DNA from: Chrysomallon squamiferum | Lineage: Eukaryota; Mollusca; Gastropoda; Neomphalida; Peltospiridae | DNA length: 64,000 bases | Direction: 5' to 3' | NCBI GenBank assembly: GCA_012295275.1 | Contig: CM022665.1 | Coordinates: 3,231,667-3,295,666, forward strand | Shown: piece after piece, positions 13,102 through 26,200 of the stretch | Layout: each line of letters starts with the position of its first letter | Numbering within the stretch: position 1 is the stretch's first letter | Made by a program: the position numbers and the translations under genes | Notes under the pieces: generated by a model | Databases searched by the model: none | Told to the model about the DNA's origin: nothing | What the model saw: the letters and a program-made list of their open reading frames with translations, nothing else

Positions 13102-14480
13102 AATAAACTATAGAAACAGTAACAGAAGCAGTAGACTGTACAGTTATTAGTGGCAGAAGCAGCAATTATTGTAAGAAAGAAGAAGCTTACAAAATAACCA
13201 ATGAAATAACCAATGCAATAACCAAATTTAAATGGTTTTAAAGATACATTATATATAAAGTGATCCTTTCATTCTGTTTTGATGTCTTATTTTATTATTC
13301 GAACACGTTTCTAAAAAGTAAGATGTGGTGTGGAGTGCAGACGTGTAACTTGCTTATTTAAGGCATATCGGTTTGAACTGGGAACAGCCCAGTAGTCGTC
13401 TGGTGTCTTTCAATACATCAGAATGTTTGCAGGAAACAATAACTATCGTTTTCAGTACAAATCAATTATTAATGATCATAATATAATCATGTACAACCAA
13501 AAATAACAAATCAGACATGTTTTGACATCTAAATACTAAAGTAAACTACAGTGTTGTTATGAAAGCACCAATTCATTGTTTGCCATTTATCTACCAAACA
13601 GTATCAAATACCCTCCCCAGTTCTATCCTGATGTACCTAGCATCCATCAAAGAAAGAAAAGACAGACTGGGAGGCCGAAAATAAAATTAAGCAATTTGCG
13701 ACGTGTGATCTTTGTTGCACGCGAACGGAAGTCATCACAGACGCGCAAATGTTCTAACGAGACAAGCACAAATGTTCCTAAAAGTAAGCTCTTTTTAATT
13801 CGATTCAGAAACATCCTGGATGTTGCCTTAAAATGAAATAAAGCAAACACTTCCGTTCATGTCTGTGGACACTTGGTCTTGGTGCACCTTAAGCACCTTT
13901 GTCTTCCTTTTAAGAATTACTTTGGTCAGTATTTTATATATAATTTAGTTAAGAACATTTTCAAAAATTCTGGTTAATTTAGTTAAAATTATATTTGGGC
14001 CAGCAAAATGAATTCAAGTAAATAAAAAAAGAAAGAAAGAAAAAAAAAAAAAAAAAAAAATAATTTGGGGAAAAAAAAAAGAAGCATGTGACAACTTTTG
14101 CTACATCACTTAACGTTTTTCTAAGAGCAAACTTTTTTTTTCTTTTTTGTCTGCCCTTCTTAACAGATTTGAGTTAAATACCTTTCGAGATCTGATATCC
14201 TTAGCAAATGTCAACTGTACTGAAAAACAGAAAACGCTAAGATTTATTTCTCCCTTGTATGTTTATTTCAATTTTTTTTTTTTTTTATAAAGGTTTTTTT
14301 TTCCCATGATTTTTTTCACTTTTCATTTTTTTCTCTTTCCTTTTTTTAATTTTCTTTTCTTTTTCTTTTAGTAAAGAAAAGAAAGAAAACCTTTTTTGTT
14401 CTTATTTATTTCAAAATACTTTTTTATAACATAAGTACAAAAAAAAAAAAAAAAAAATGTCTTCAGATCAAAATAAAGTA

Positions 14481-14560
14481 CTATTCACATGACCTTATAA
14501 TAAGCTATATTTAAGGGTCACTATTCACATAACCTTATAATAAGCTGTATTTAAGGGTCA
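14481..14560. repeat. 40-bp tandem duplication, two units
   Basis: Positions 14481-14520 and 14521-14560 are the same 40-bp sequence, starting CTATTCACAT and ending TTAAGGGTCA, with two substitutions between the units (G/A at unit position 11 and A/G at position 27). Confidence 0.95.
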
Positions 14561-17500
14561 CTGTAATAATGTCAGGATCCAATTCTGTTTTATTGGTGCA
14601 GATAATATATTCACAACAGAGGAAGACTTTGATTACTGCTTCGTGTTTTAATTTATTATATCGTTAGTAAAACTATTTGTTGCAGCCCTTCAAACTTACA
14701 GTCCAGTGCAGTGAAGGATTGCTTAAGACTTTGATTTCAGTATCTTGTGTTTGATCCAGCAATAGGAACTCGTGGTTTATAACAGATTAATTAAAACTGA
14801 ATTTATAAAAATAAACCCATAGTATTAGGAAATAAATAAATACATTTTCAGAAGTAACTCATACAATATTGTGAATCTTGTTGCATTTGAAGACACATTT
14901 CAGACATTCAAGGTTTTAACAGACTACAACAAAACTTGGTGCCTGTCAGGTTTTTTTTCCAATCGTAACTCTTCTTTGTTCTTTTGGTTTGCTTATCCAA
15001 ATTACAGTATAGTGTGTGATACAACAATATACTTTAAAAAGCAAGTTTAATATTTTTTCATACTCGGTCTCCAGTTTTCTAAATCTTCTCTACAAAAATG
15101 TCATTACTGTTTAACTATAAATAAAAGATATGTTGACATTTGGTTTTATATTTCATTAAAATACGTATCTTTTTAGTAAGTCATCAGTGTTGTTAACATT
15201 ATGATTGGCAACACATGTAACTTAGAAATACAGGGCATTCTCTGAAGCAATCATTTTTCCAAAATTTAAATAATCAGAAAAATGTGCATTAAAATCCATT
15301 CCTGTCATTTAAGACATCACTTCAGTTTCTCATTTTTCTTACTCTTACTTCTTTTTAAAAAACCCATTTAAAATTGTTTTTAAAAAAAATGGAGAAGTGT
15401 TGTCATATTTTATATAGATAGTAAAAACACAATTCACGAGCCTGTGGGAATGAAATAGTTTCGAAAAGATAGCTAATCCTCTTGGAGACAGACATGACAT
15501 TTACATTAGCATTTTTTTTAATTTACTCAACAAACCTAGTGGTAAAATGACCAGATGGCACATATAATAGAAGGTTAAGAAAGTAGAGCATTTCATCATT
15601 TCTTGATGAAAAAAAAAAGCAATAATGATTTCTTTATTGTTTAACTGTTATAATCTGAATAACCTGGACAAAAAGCAAAAATTTGATCCAGTATTTTTAA
15701 CAATTTGTTTCCCCCAACCTGCAACACCAGAAAATTAGCAGCATTTAGTAACTTACTATTCAATTTATGTAGTCTGCATTATGAAGAAAATGACAGGTTA
15801 TTTAGTAAATAAAATACAGGCTTTTGATTTTGTTACTCCCATAAACAAAAACAACAACAACAACATTAAAAGGTCAACACAAAGATAAAGTTTTATTTCG
15901 ATACAAAATTCATTTCAATGTGAAATAACGTAGTTGGGTGGAAAAAACCCAATATTGTACATTTGCTGACATTCATTAACTTTTATAAAGAACATGTGCT
16001 TTTAATTCAGAACCTCTTCTCAAAGGCATGATGGACCAAATTGCTATTTTTGATATGTTTATTACCTGTCCATGTGGTTCTAGCTTAAAAATATGAAAAT
16101 TTTGTGTTGTTTTTTTATTTATTATCTCACATATTTTAGGAGTTTGAACATACATAAAATATATTCTATAAATTAATAGGAAAGAATATTACTGGCATGT
16201 GTGGTAAGAAAAAAACCCAAAACCCCCGAAAAAGAAAACAACAAAAATAGCAAAAAGGACCTGCTTATTAAATAAATTAAAAATTAAAAAAATAAATAAA
16301 TAAAAAGAATAAAATACAAAATAAAATAAAATAAAATACAAAATAATCATAATATAATGAATAAATCTGCTGTAGTAACATTACTATCACATTCTTTACT
16401 TTTTAACATTTTTTTTGTTTGTTTAAAAAAAACAAAAAAAAAACAGTAACTGCAATATCTTTTTGCTTCTTACAACGATGTCTTGCGGAGAAGAAATTTA
16501 CAGTGAAACTTTAACTGTCTATCTTTTTCTTTGAAGACTGAAAATGCTGTCCAGCTGTCGATATAATTGCTTCCATGTGTTTCACGTCCACACAAACAGT
16601 TGAAAACATATACATTACCCAAATTTTCTACAAAATTCATAATTAATAATTGTTTTCACAGACTGAAAATAACTGGTTACTATTAAAACAATGAATTTAA
16701 TAAAAGACACACACACATTAATACACACATACGCACTTACATATTATTCATGTCAGTATTAATATAAAATTTCATTTTTACAAGATAATACCAAGACACT
16801 ATAAATATAAAATATTTATTCATTGTCAATGAAATCTCTCTCTTTACAGACACATGATAACAGAATAATATTAATATGTACACACTAATCAAAAATATTG
16901 ATTTCATACTTATGATACAATGCTACTGTCGTGCAAAAATTAAAATAAGCATTAGAACTTGAAACATTCTAAATGCATTGAAAGTTAACAAACCGTTTAA
17001 AATATTAAGCTACTCTTTAAGACAAAAAAAAACAACAAAAAAAACATTCTATGTAAAAGGTCTACTTGTGAAATTAAAAAAAGAAGACAAACCAACAGAA
17101 ATGTAGTTAAAATTATATTTCTGTATGTTGAAATAACCCGCCTCAAAAATGGTTAGCTTACTCTTGTCTTTACTGTATTCTTATCACTGAAGTACCATGA
17201 TCATATTAATAATAACTTCAGTTAAATACATTTGTATATTAAATCTACAAAATTAATTTTCAAGCATTTCCTCTTATTTTATAACAATTTTTATTATAAT
17301 TCAAAAGTTAGATTTATTAACGACAAATACATTAATTATATTTTTAATGATAAATATTCACATCAATATTTGATACAAATTTATCATCACAGCAAAAGCT
17401 ACTATTACCAAAAATATTCTTTACCAGTCATTTACAAAATAACGGGGATTTAACAGTACTACTGTAATCTTTGTTAACACAGATCTCATTTCAAATGAAT

Positions 17501-18849
17501 AAAAAGCACCATATAAAAACAAAGATTAGTAATGTTTTTAAGATAGTATTACTTATACTGATGCAGAAAGCCAAAATCTAGTAAAATCTAGACATATAAT
17601 ACATTTTATAGTTTCAGTAATTTTTTTTCCCTTCAACCACAACAGTATTCATTCGAAGACTTACTATCACACTTCAAATGCATCTAAATAAATTTTTAAA
17701 AATGTAAAAAGTGGTTTAGCAATGTTTTTCAATTGTTGCTAAAATTCATTAAATAATAAAAACAATGTACCTGTACTGCTATGTACATAATAAACTTGAA
17801 AATGTACTGACATTTACATACAATCACTTTCATGATCACACTTGTAATAATTTATTAGTAACATTGATTTTATTACTATTTTGTATATGTATTATTTCAT
17901 TCTCACTGCAATGAACTAAGTGAATTATCTTTTAAAAAACATTACATTTGAATTTATTTACACAAATTTCCAATACACTGAAAAAAAGAATTAAATAAAT
18001 AAAATGTCATCAGTAACAAACAATAGTAGTTTAAATGGTTAGAAGACTACTGAATTGAACACTAAATGTTTATTTTGGACAAAAAAAAAAAAAAAATGTC
18101 ATAAACAAATCTTAAGCAGTAAAAAGCAACTACCCACCCTCTAAAAAAAAAAAAAAAAAAAGTTTGATATTCCTGCCATAATCACCATCTTTTTGAGTTC
18201 AGTGATCAAATCACTAACATAGCACTTGTACATTTTCTTTAAACAATATTAATGACACATTACAATCCGAGATTTACAAATTTATATACATATTTAAAAT
18301 ATTCAAAAAAATGGAGGATTTAGACAATCAAAAAGTTATTTCTGAAATTTTATTGCTTAATAACTTTTTCTTTAAAATTTAGTCTGTGTATGCATATTTT
18401 ATTTCATTTTGTTTTTAAATAATTTTTAAAACATGAAATGCAATAATAAGGACATGCTGTTTGTATTCGCTTTGTGAACCTAAAATATGTTTCATTTTTG
18501 CAAATGCAAATCCAAAGTGTGACTGCAATGACTCAAAGATGTAAAATGTAGATAAAAAAAATTCCACATAAAATGCCATTTCTGTCATAAAGTTTACATT
18601 CTGACTGTAAATTACCAAATGACAAAAGACATTTGTATTTTATATATTAAATCCTAAAACTGAAGTAAACATAATAACTTCTTATTATCTTCACTCAGTA
18701 TTGAAAATTTACACAATAGGTGCATTGTTTTAGTTTTAAAATAGCTGATTAATACACAGAACCAATTCTGTTAACTGGAACTACAATGTATCAAAACACA
18801 TGCGCACACATACACATTAAACATATAGTTTGTCTAAGACAAAAAAAAA

Positions 18850-18854
18850 ATATA

Positions 18855-18887
<33 letters not shown>

Positions 18888-18888
18888 T
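18850..18888. repeat. (TA)n/(ATA)n microsatellite
   Basis: TA dinucleotides grade into ATA trinucleotides over about 39 nt. Confidence 0.9.
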
Positions 18889-19067
18889 TGCAAATACAGT
18901 AATTCAGTTAAATAAATTTGTTATGTCTGTTTACATATTATGCCGAAGAACAAAACTTTCCAAGAACAGGCATGCTGCTGTATCATTATAGTCAATCCTT
19001 AGTTCTTTGTAATGGGTTTGTTTGTGAAATCACTAATCCAAACATCACATAATCTTAATAAAACCAG

Positions 19068-19073
19068 TTTATT
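19068..19073 (-). terminator. Candidate INO80 poly(A) signal
   Basis: On the - strand the hexamer AATAAA lies about 55 nt after the INO80 stop codon. It is the first canonical signal downstream, but in DNA this AT-rich such hexamers occur often by chance and later ones are possible. Confidence 0.35.
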
Positions 19074-19128
19074 TCCATATAGGCTTTGTTAATCTTGAAA
19101 GACAGTTTTTGGTGAAAATTTCATTGTT

Positions 19129-19571
19129 TTATGTTGGTGTGTTTCTGCCAGAAGTAGGCAAGGAACCAGACTGGCATGGAGAATCAGCAGATCCTACAAT
19201 GAAAATAAAAGTAACAATAAGAAAATGTAAAACAATTAGAATCAAGTGATGATCACCAGCTTTTCTTTTTTTTTCATATTTTTTATTTCTATTTTTTAAA
19301 TTGAGAAGTAAAATTTATAAACACCTCTTGAAATTTATCTAGCTATTATGATTTTTTTTAAAATTAGTTATTCTAGTAGTATAAACTGCCATTGTTACAC
19401 TTGAGCTGTGAACACTTTTAGAAATCTCAGAACATTAATGTCTAAATATTTCTTCTGGGTTTTTTAAAGATTCTTCTACGGATGTTAAATCATATACAAG
19501 AAAAATTTAACTTTCAAACACAACTACCACTGCTATTTAATGACCACAAAGAGATAAACAAATATTTATTA

Positions 19572-19637
<66 letters not shown>

Positions 19638-20272
19638 AACAATGTACCTGAAGGCAAACTGTATCCATATGCTGCATATGCTGCATGCATTCCAGCCTGT
19701 GCTCCATGTATTTCGGCAGCACTCAACAATTTCTTGGATCCCCTCCCCCTAGGACGTCTCCCAATTCCTGTCCCACGTGGACGGCCTCGACTTCGGCCTC
19801 TTTTCCCCTGAGATTTTGGGGTGGATGTAACTTAAAACACAGTCAATAATAACAATGACATAATACAAAAAAAACCCTTCATTTTACTTTTTTTGAAACA
19901 GTTGTTTACTGCTTGTGACTAAAAATAACATTTAGACAATCTAAGATTAAAAAATATACAGAAGATTTTATGCAGAACAATTACACTGATGTACTGACCA
20001 TCTGAATTATTTTTAACACTACTTACAGAACAAAATATAACTTTTAATTTTTATACAGACATTTGCTGAAGAAATTTATAACTGCAATATACTGTCTAAG
20101 CCAGTCACACTGTGACTGTAAGATTAAATGATTTCGGACCAACACTGATTGTGAAATTTTAATGGTTACCAGGTGGGAATGCGATGTGAGCATCATCCAC
20201 AATAACAAGTCCACCATCATTGCTACTGTCTTCATGGATTCCAAGAACCACAGCCTCACTTCCAAAAGACAT
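19129..20272 (-). CDS. INO80: INO80 C-terminal tail with RGR/GRP-rich basic segment
   Basis: The last three coding exons encode an acidic Gly/Asp stretch ([19 protein letters not shown]), then [20 protein letters not shown], an AT-hook-like basic segment, then an Ala/Tyr/Gly segment ([13 protein letters not shown]) and a Ser/Thr-rich end at TAA 19131-19129. The AT-hook-like RGRPRG suggests minor-groove DNA contact; that is an inference from the motif. Confidence 0.85.
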
Positions 20273-23200
20273 CTGTAAAACAAAGTGTAATTTGCTTAAT
20301 GCAGTCCACAACCCATCTGTAACAAATATCAGAAATGGCTAATTGTAATAATGACAACAACACAAACACTAACTGGTTAACTGAACCATACTACATCCAG
20401 GTTTAAACATTTAGCTATCTTTACAAAAGACAGATGACTAGAAAAACAAACTCATTAGAGAAGAAATAATAACAACAGGATGTTTCTTTATGCAGAGTGT
20501 AAGAAATCCTATACTAGAAACTGCTGTACACAAGATTTCAATCTAAAAAGTTCTCTTTTTCTTTGTAATGGAAAACAAAAGATGTCCAATAATTGTCAGA
20601 TAAATCTGAATTTCAACTGCAAATAAGAATGCCATATTAAAAAATTATTATGAAGCTACTTTTATTTATTTATTTACAAATACATTACTTAAGTATATTA
20701 TTAAAATGGATTATCCAACTGTCATCAAATTGAATTTAACTTTAATGATAACTTTCCAAATTCTGTCTGTATATATCTTTCATTTATCACCCTATTGTAT
20801 ATGTATTCAGAAAAAAAGAATTAGTCTGCTGTGTCCATTTTAGCTGTCTGTAGATTTTCATTAGAAAAGTGCATTAAATCACATAAAAGATGGAATGCAT
20901 AACAAATTTTACTGCATTTAAAAACGATTTCAAGAGTTTGTTCTGTTTAATGTTCTTTCAGCACAATAGAATTATTAATATGAACTTTCCAAAACTTTTG
21001 ACCTGTCAGCTATGAAATGTTATGACCTGTTGTGAACATGAAACAAGCCTACAGTCTGCTGGCATAAAGCATTTTACTATTAAAACTAACTGAGTGCTAA
21101 ACTTGTTACAGAAAATAACATCTCTTTTTGGAAGAAAAAAACAAAACAAAAAAAACATACAAAAATATTATTAAATTAAGAATGAAAAATAAAATACTTT
21201 AATAAATAAATAACAAACAGAAATAATTCTCATTTTCACAGTTACTTAGCCAAACATTTCAAAATATTATCAATTTAAAATACCAACAAAAGAAAGCAGT
21301 GATTTTCTTTACTTGAATGAATACATTGCTAATCATATTCTTATCAAAAATATAAAAAGTAAAGATAATAATTGATTTTGTCCTAAACTATAGGAATTAA
21401 ATTGCTTGTAACGTTTGGTAAATACAATAGAAAAGCTGATCATAAGCAATCACCATAATGTTCTGCTGAAGTCTCTGATTGAAAGTATTTTGTTTTGTCA
21501 ATGAACCGTTCATGTTTATAGAAAGCCCTGTAATTTCAGGCAATTTACACCAGGTCACATAAAGGTTATTTTGCATATGCTGAGCCCGGCTAAACATTAC
21601 ACAAAGAAATCACTAACAAAGAAGAATAAGTTACACAAAGGAAAATAAAATATACATTGAAAAAAAAAAAAAAAAAAAAAATATCATCCTATGTCTGTAC
21701 ATGAAAACACTTTTTTTTTTTTTTTTTTAACGTTTAAAATTCAAATCTGTAAATATTTTAATAAAATTACTAAATAATAATAATTAAGAAAAACTTGAAA
21801 AAGAGAGAAAAAAGAAGAAAATATCCAATTTCAGAGCAAGAAATTCATCTTTATTCTCTAGTTTAAATGATGTTGCACCAGATTTACAAACTGATACTGG
21901 TATTATTCATTTGGAATAAAAGAAGAGGATAATGTTTTAAAAAGGGACTAACAACAAAGAAATTTTTTTGTTTTGTTTAATGAGTAGATGATTAGAAATA
22001 AAAGGTGCAGAAATCTGCCAAATTTATCTCATGATTTAGTTACACAATAATAGTGTACTGAAGTCCACAGTTTTTACTGATTAAAATAATAATAATAATA
22101 AAAATGAATAAAACACACACACATATATATATGCATGTAAATGCAAGACAAAGAAAAGAAAAAAAAAATAGGAAAATAAAAATAAAAAAAAACTGGAGAA
22201 AGACTAGAAATAAAAGGAAAACATTGAAAAAAAGATAAATTATACACAAGGTCAAATGTTAATGTTTCTTACCACACTTTGAGGACTGGCTGGAACAGAA
22301 TAAGAGTCATGGCTTGCTACAGACTCAGTGTCAGGTGCAGGTATGGTTACATTTGATTCATCAGTTTTAGACTTCTTTCCGTCCCGTTTCTGACCCCAAA
22401 AAATAATAAAAAAGATGACACACCATTTACAAAATGGAAGAAAAATACCCCCCAAATAGCAATTAATGTTTAACATAAAATTAAAATAAAGTTGTTATGT
22501 GCAGGTGCACGAAAAACCTCCACAAAGAGAAGACGATGAAAATTTAAGAAACAGGAATTAATAGAATATTACCTTTCTTTCAAACCCCAAAACAGCAGTA
22601 ATACTTATGACAATATCTGCTAGCTAAATATTTCTATATTGGTAAAAACTAATACTATGAGCATTATTTATGGTACACAGCCCTCCCCAAATTATTAATA
22701 CCTTATATTCCCGTTTTCGTTTTCTTTCTTCTTTGTTTCCATCTTTTCGTTTTTCATCTTGCCTGAATTTTACTGTAATCAATTGCAGAGGTTTTTTTTA
22801 GAAGCATTGCAACATAAATCAAACAGGGATGTCAAGAGGTTAAAGCAAAAATGTTTAAAACGGAGTTTAATGAAAAAAGAAATGTTAGCAATTTAAAGAT
22901 TGTTCAAAATAATCAGAAAAAAAATATAGAACCTTCCAGAGCTGGATTTTAAGCCAGTATAAAACATTTACAACAAACAAAACATTTTCTTTAAATAAAT
23001 TATTAGTGATCCAAATGTAGAAAACATTAAATATAAATATCTCCTTATGGATTTTTTTTTTATATTCACTTTTTTAAAAATATATTTGTCAGAAATAAGA
23101 GCATACATTTTGTTTCCATTTCATCATCATCAATAAGAAGCGAAACCACTTCCTTTGGTTTGAGAGTGTCAGGGCGAAAGTTTCCTCCTGATATCACCAT

Positions 23201-26200
23201 TCTCTGGATCTAAAAGAAAGGGTTTTAATTCTGTTAATTTTCCAAGCAAAAACACACATATCTTCAGAATTAATGGAATTAAAATTAATTGTAGTTTGTG
23301 CCATAAATTAAAAAAATAAGGGGATAAATACTTTGAATTTTACTATTTGAAAAAATTAATTCAGTGTTTAGTGTCATGGATTTATTTAGCCAATGAAACT
23401 GGATAAGTTATGAAAAAATTAATTATCTAAAGAAAGACTGTTTAATCTGGCAATAATTTAAGAGAAATTTGAGTACAGCATAATTAAAAGTTTACTGTCT
23501 CAGATTGGAAAGATAAAAAAACAACAACTAAAACAAAATGAAATGAAACTGAAATAAAAATAAATCTATAATGAAAAATAAAACATAAGAGTAGGGTTTA
23601 CATAAAATATTAATCCATCAATTTTAATGTACCATTTCTAAATATTTACAAAAATAACATCCATAAAAAATAACTGATAGAGAGAAAAAAAGACAAAGAC
23701 AGAGAATAGGAAATACATGTATATATTAAAATTACATAACTGACAAAAGGTAGAATAGGATATACATAAAATATTAAAATGATGTAACAGTAAAAATATA
23801 TGAAAATAGGATAACATATACTTAATATTAAAATTACATGACAGTACCTCACTCTTTTCCTTAGCTCGCTGAAGAATTCTTTCCTCAATGGTTCCTTTGC
23901 AGATGAGTCTGTACACAGTAACCTGCTTGGTCTGACCAAGACGATGGGCACGATCCATAGCTTGCTGATCTACAGTTGGATTCCAATCACTGTCATAGAA
24001 GATAACCTACAAAATAAAACATTAAAGCACTTTTGTATAATAAGCCTATAAACAGTTCTTTTTAAAACAAATTTCCTCTATTTGCCATTTTTGGTATTAT
24101 TTTGAAGACTCATTTGTTAGAAGAAAAAAATCTATTTAATCTATTAAAAAAATAAATAGAATAAAATATTAATTATTACAAAAATAATAATTATTAATCA
24201 ATCAATCAATTAAAAAAAATAAAAAATAAAAAAGGAAAAATTATGTGATAAAAACCCTACTAAAAACTAAAAGATTATAAACAAAAAATGTGTGAGGTAT
24301 TTTATATTTCTAAAAGAAAACTTTTGTCTTAAAAAAAAAAAAAAAAAAAAAAAACAATTAACAAAATAAAAAAAAATAAAGAAAAAAAGATTTAAAAAAA
24401 CAAGAAAACTTACTGTGTCTGCTGCTGTCAAATTTATCCCAAGACCACCAGCTCGTGTACTTAGAAGGAACACAAAAATATCTGATCTTGTTTGAAAATC
24501 AGCAACCATATCTCTCCGATCTGAAATCTTTGATGATCCATCAAGTCTCATGTATGTGTGTTTTCTGTGCCACATATATTCCTGACAAAATAACAACCAA
24601 TAAATAATTAAAAAGACTGGTTACAGAATCATTTTCCAAACTGTGAATTTAAAATTTTATTTAATTCTTTAAGATATTTTAAGATTTTTTATTAGTTTAT
24701 ATCAAACCACAATACTGGAAGACAGCAATTGTGAATGTTGGAACATGAACAAAGAGGGACCATACCATTTTTTTTTTTAAAGGGTATATATTTAAAAAAC
24801 ATTTTAAAAATCTTTAAATTTTAAAACTGAAATAACAAAACAGCATATAAAGGTAACATCATAAGAAAAAGGCTTTAATGAATTTCTTCAGAGTTTCTTG
24901 CAAGATCAGCTTTATTTTTCAACATTAAAATGTAATTTGATATAAGACTTTATTGTGAAGATTTTTAGCAGAGTACTGACTTAGTTAAGAACATTTTTAT
25001 TTTTATAACTGTAATATTCATTCCAAATATTAAGATCACCCAATTAACACTGAAAATTTTGTTTAAAAGATTGCTCAACAAACTCCACCCTGAATTTACT
25101 AATATTAAAATATTTTACAAATATATTACTGAACATTTTGCTACCAGATAATTTGCAAACACAAAACACTGTAAAAGGATTTATTGCTAAAACACTTTAA
25201 AGAAAAAGTTAATAAATTTTAAAGCTAGGACAATATATCAGAACAAATTTAAAAAAAGATATCACTGTTAAAACATATCACATAACAAAATTGAACTTTT
25301 TAATACAGGAATAAATTTACATTCTAAGAAAAGAATGATTTGACAGCTGACCTGCCATTAACATTTAACAACCTTTTTAAATACTAATATATCACGTAAA
25401 GTTGATGTCTTAGAGAAAAATTACATTACTTTTAATGAAGATGAGGTTTTTTAAAATGTAATTATGTTGTGGGTGCACTGATGGGGGTATTTTTGTGTTT
25501 ATTTTTTATTTCATTTTTTTAAAACAACACCTGGCTGACTTACATTTTTACAATGTGTAACTATTGGATAAAAACATGTTTTTGTCAGTGATTCAAAATA
25601 TTTTGTACAGAAAATTCAAGACCACAGAACCATTAGTTAGAGATCATGAACAAAGGGATGAAATGTTAATACTGTTTTACAAAAGTCAAAATTTTTAAAT
25701 GCTTTATCACAGACAGCCCTTGACAAGCATGCCTTCTAAATGCACTGAAACAATAAACAAACAAATAAATCCCACATCTGATACCAAGTTAAAATGCGAA
25801 GTTTATTTTACTGAATGTAGACTATAAAACCAGTACACTGGGTGCATTATAAAAATTTATGTTTCAGTTGCAATTTGATAATTTGTCCAACAAAAACAGA
25901 TTATGTTTTTAATAATTGTATTATAATCTTTTTATTTTAATTTGTGTCTTAAAAACAAATAATTAACCATAGCAACAAAAACTGGGAAGCTTGGTTACAT
26001 TTGCATTGTGAGCAAGGAATAATTTATTCAAATTTTTTGAGAAGTTCATTAACTTACAAACATGTAGTTTATTATAATTACTGGTGAACCAAAAAAACCA
26101 TATCAAAATACACTCTACTTAATGATTTTTATCTTTCAACAAAACAAATTAAAACCCCATGCTTAAAACTCCATTAACCTGAATAGCTACCCAACCTCCA

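Larger units (their letters stand above)
13990..19067. other. AT-rich stretch downstream of INO80; no gene seen
   Basis: Extremely AT-rich DNA with many poly-A and poly-T runs. It lies 3' of the INO80 stop codon on the - strand and may include unannotated 3' UTR, but I see no exon with coding character on either strand. It contains one exact-length 40-bp tandem duplication and a TA/ATA repeat near 18850-18888. Confidence 0.5.
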
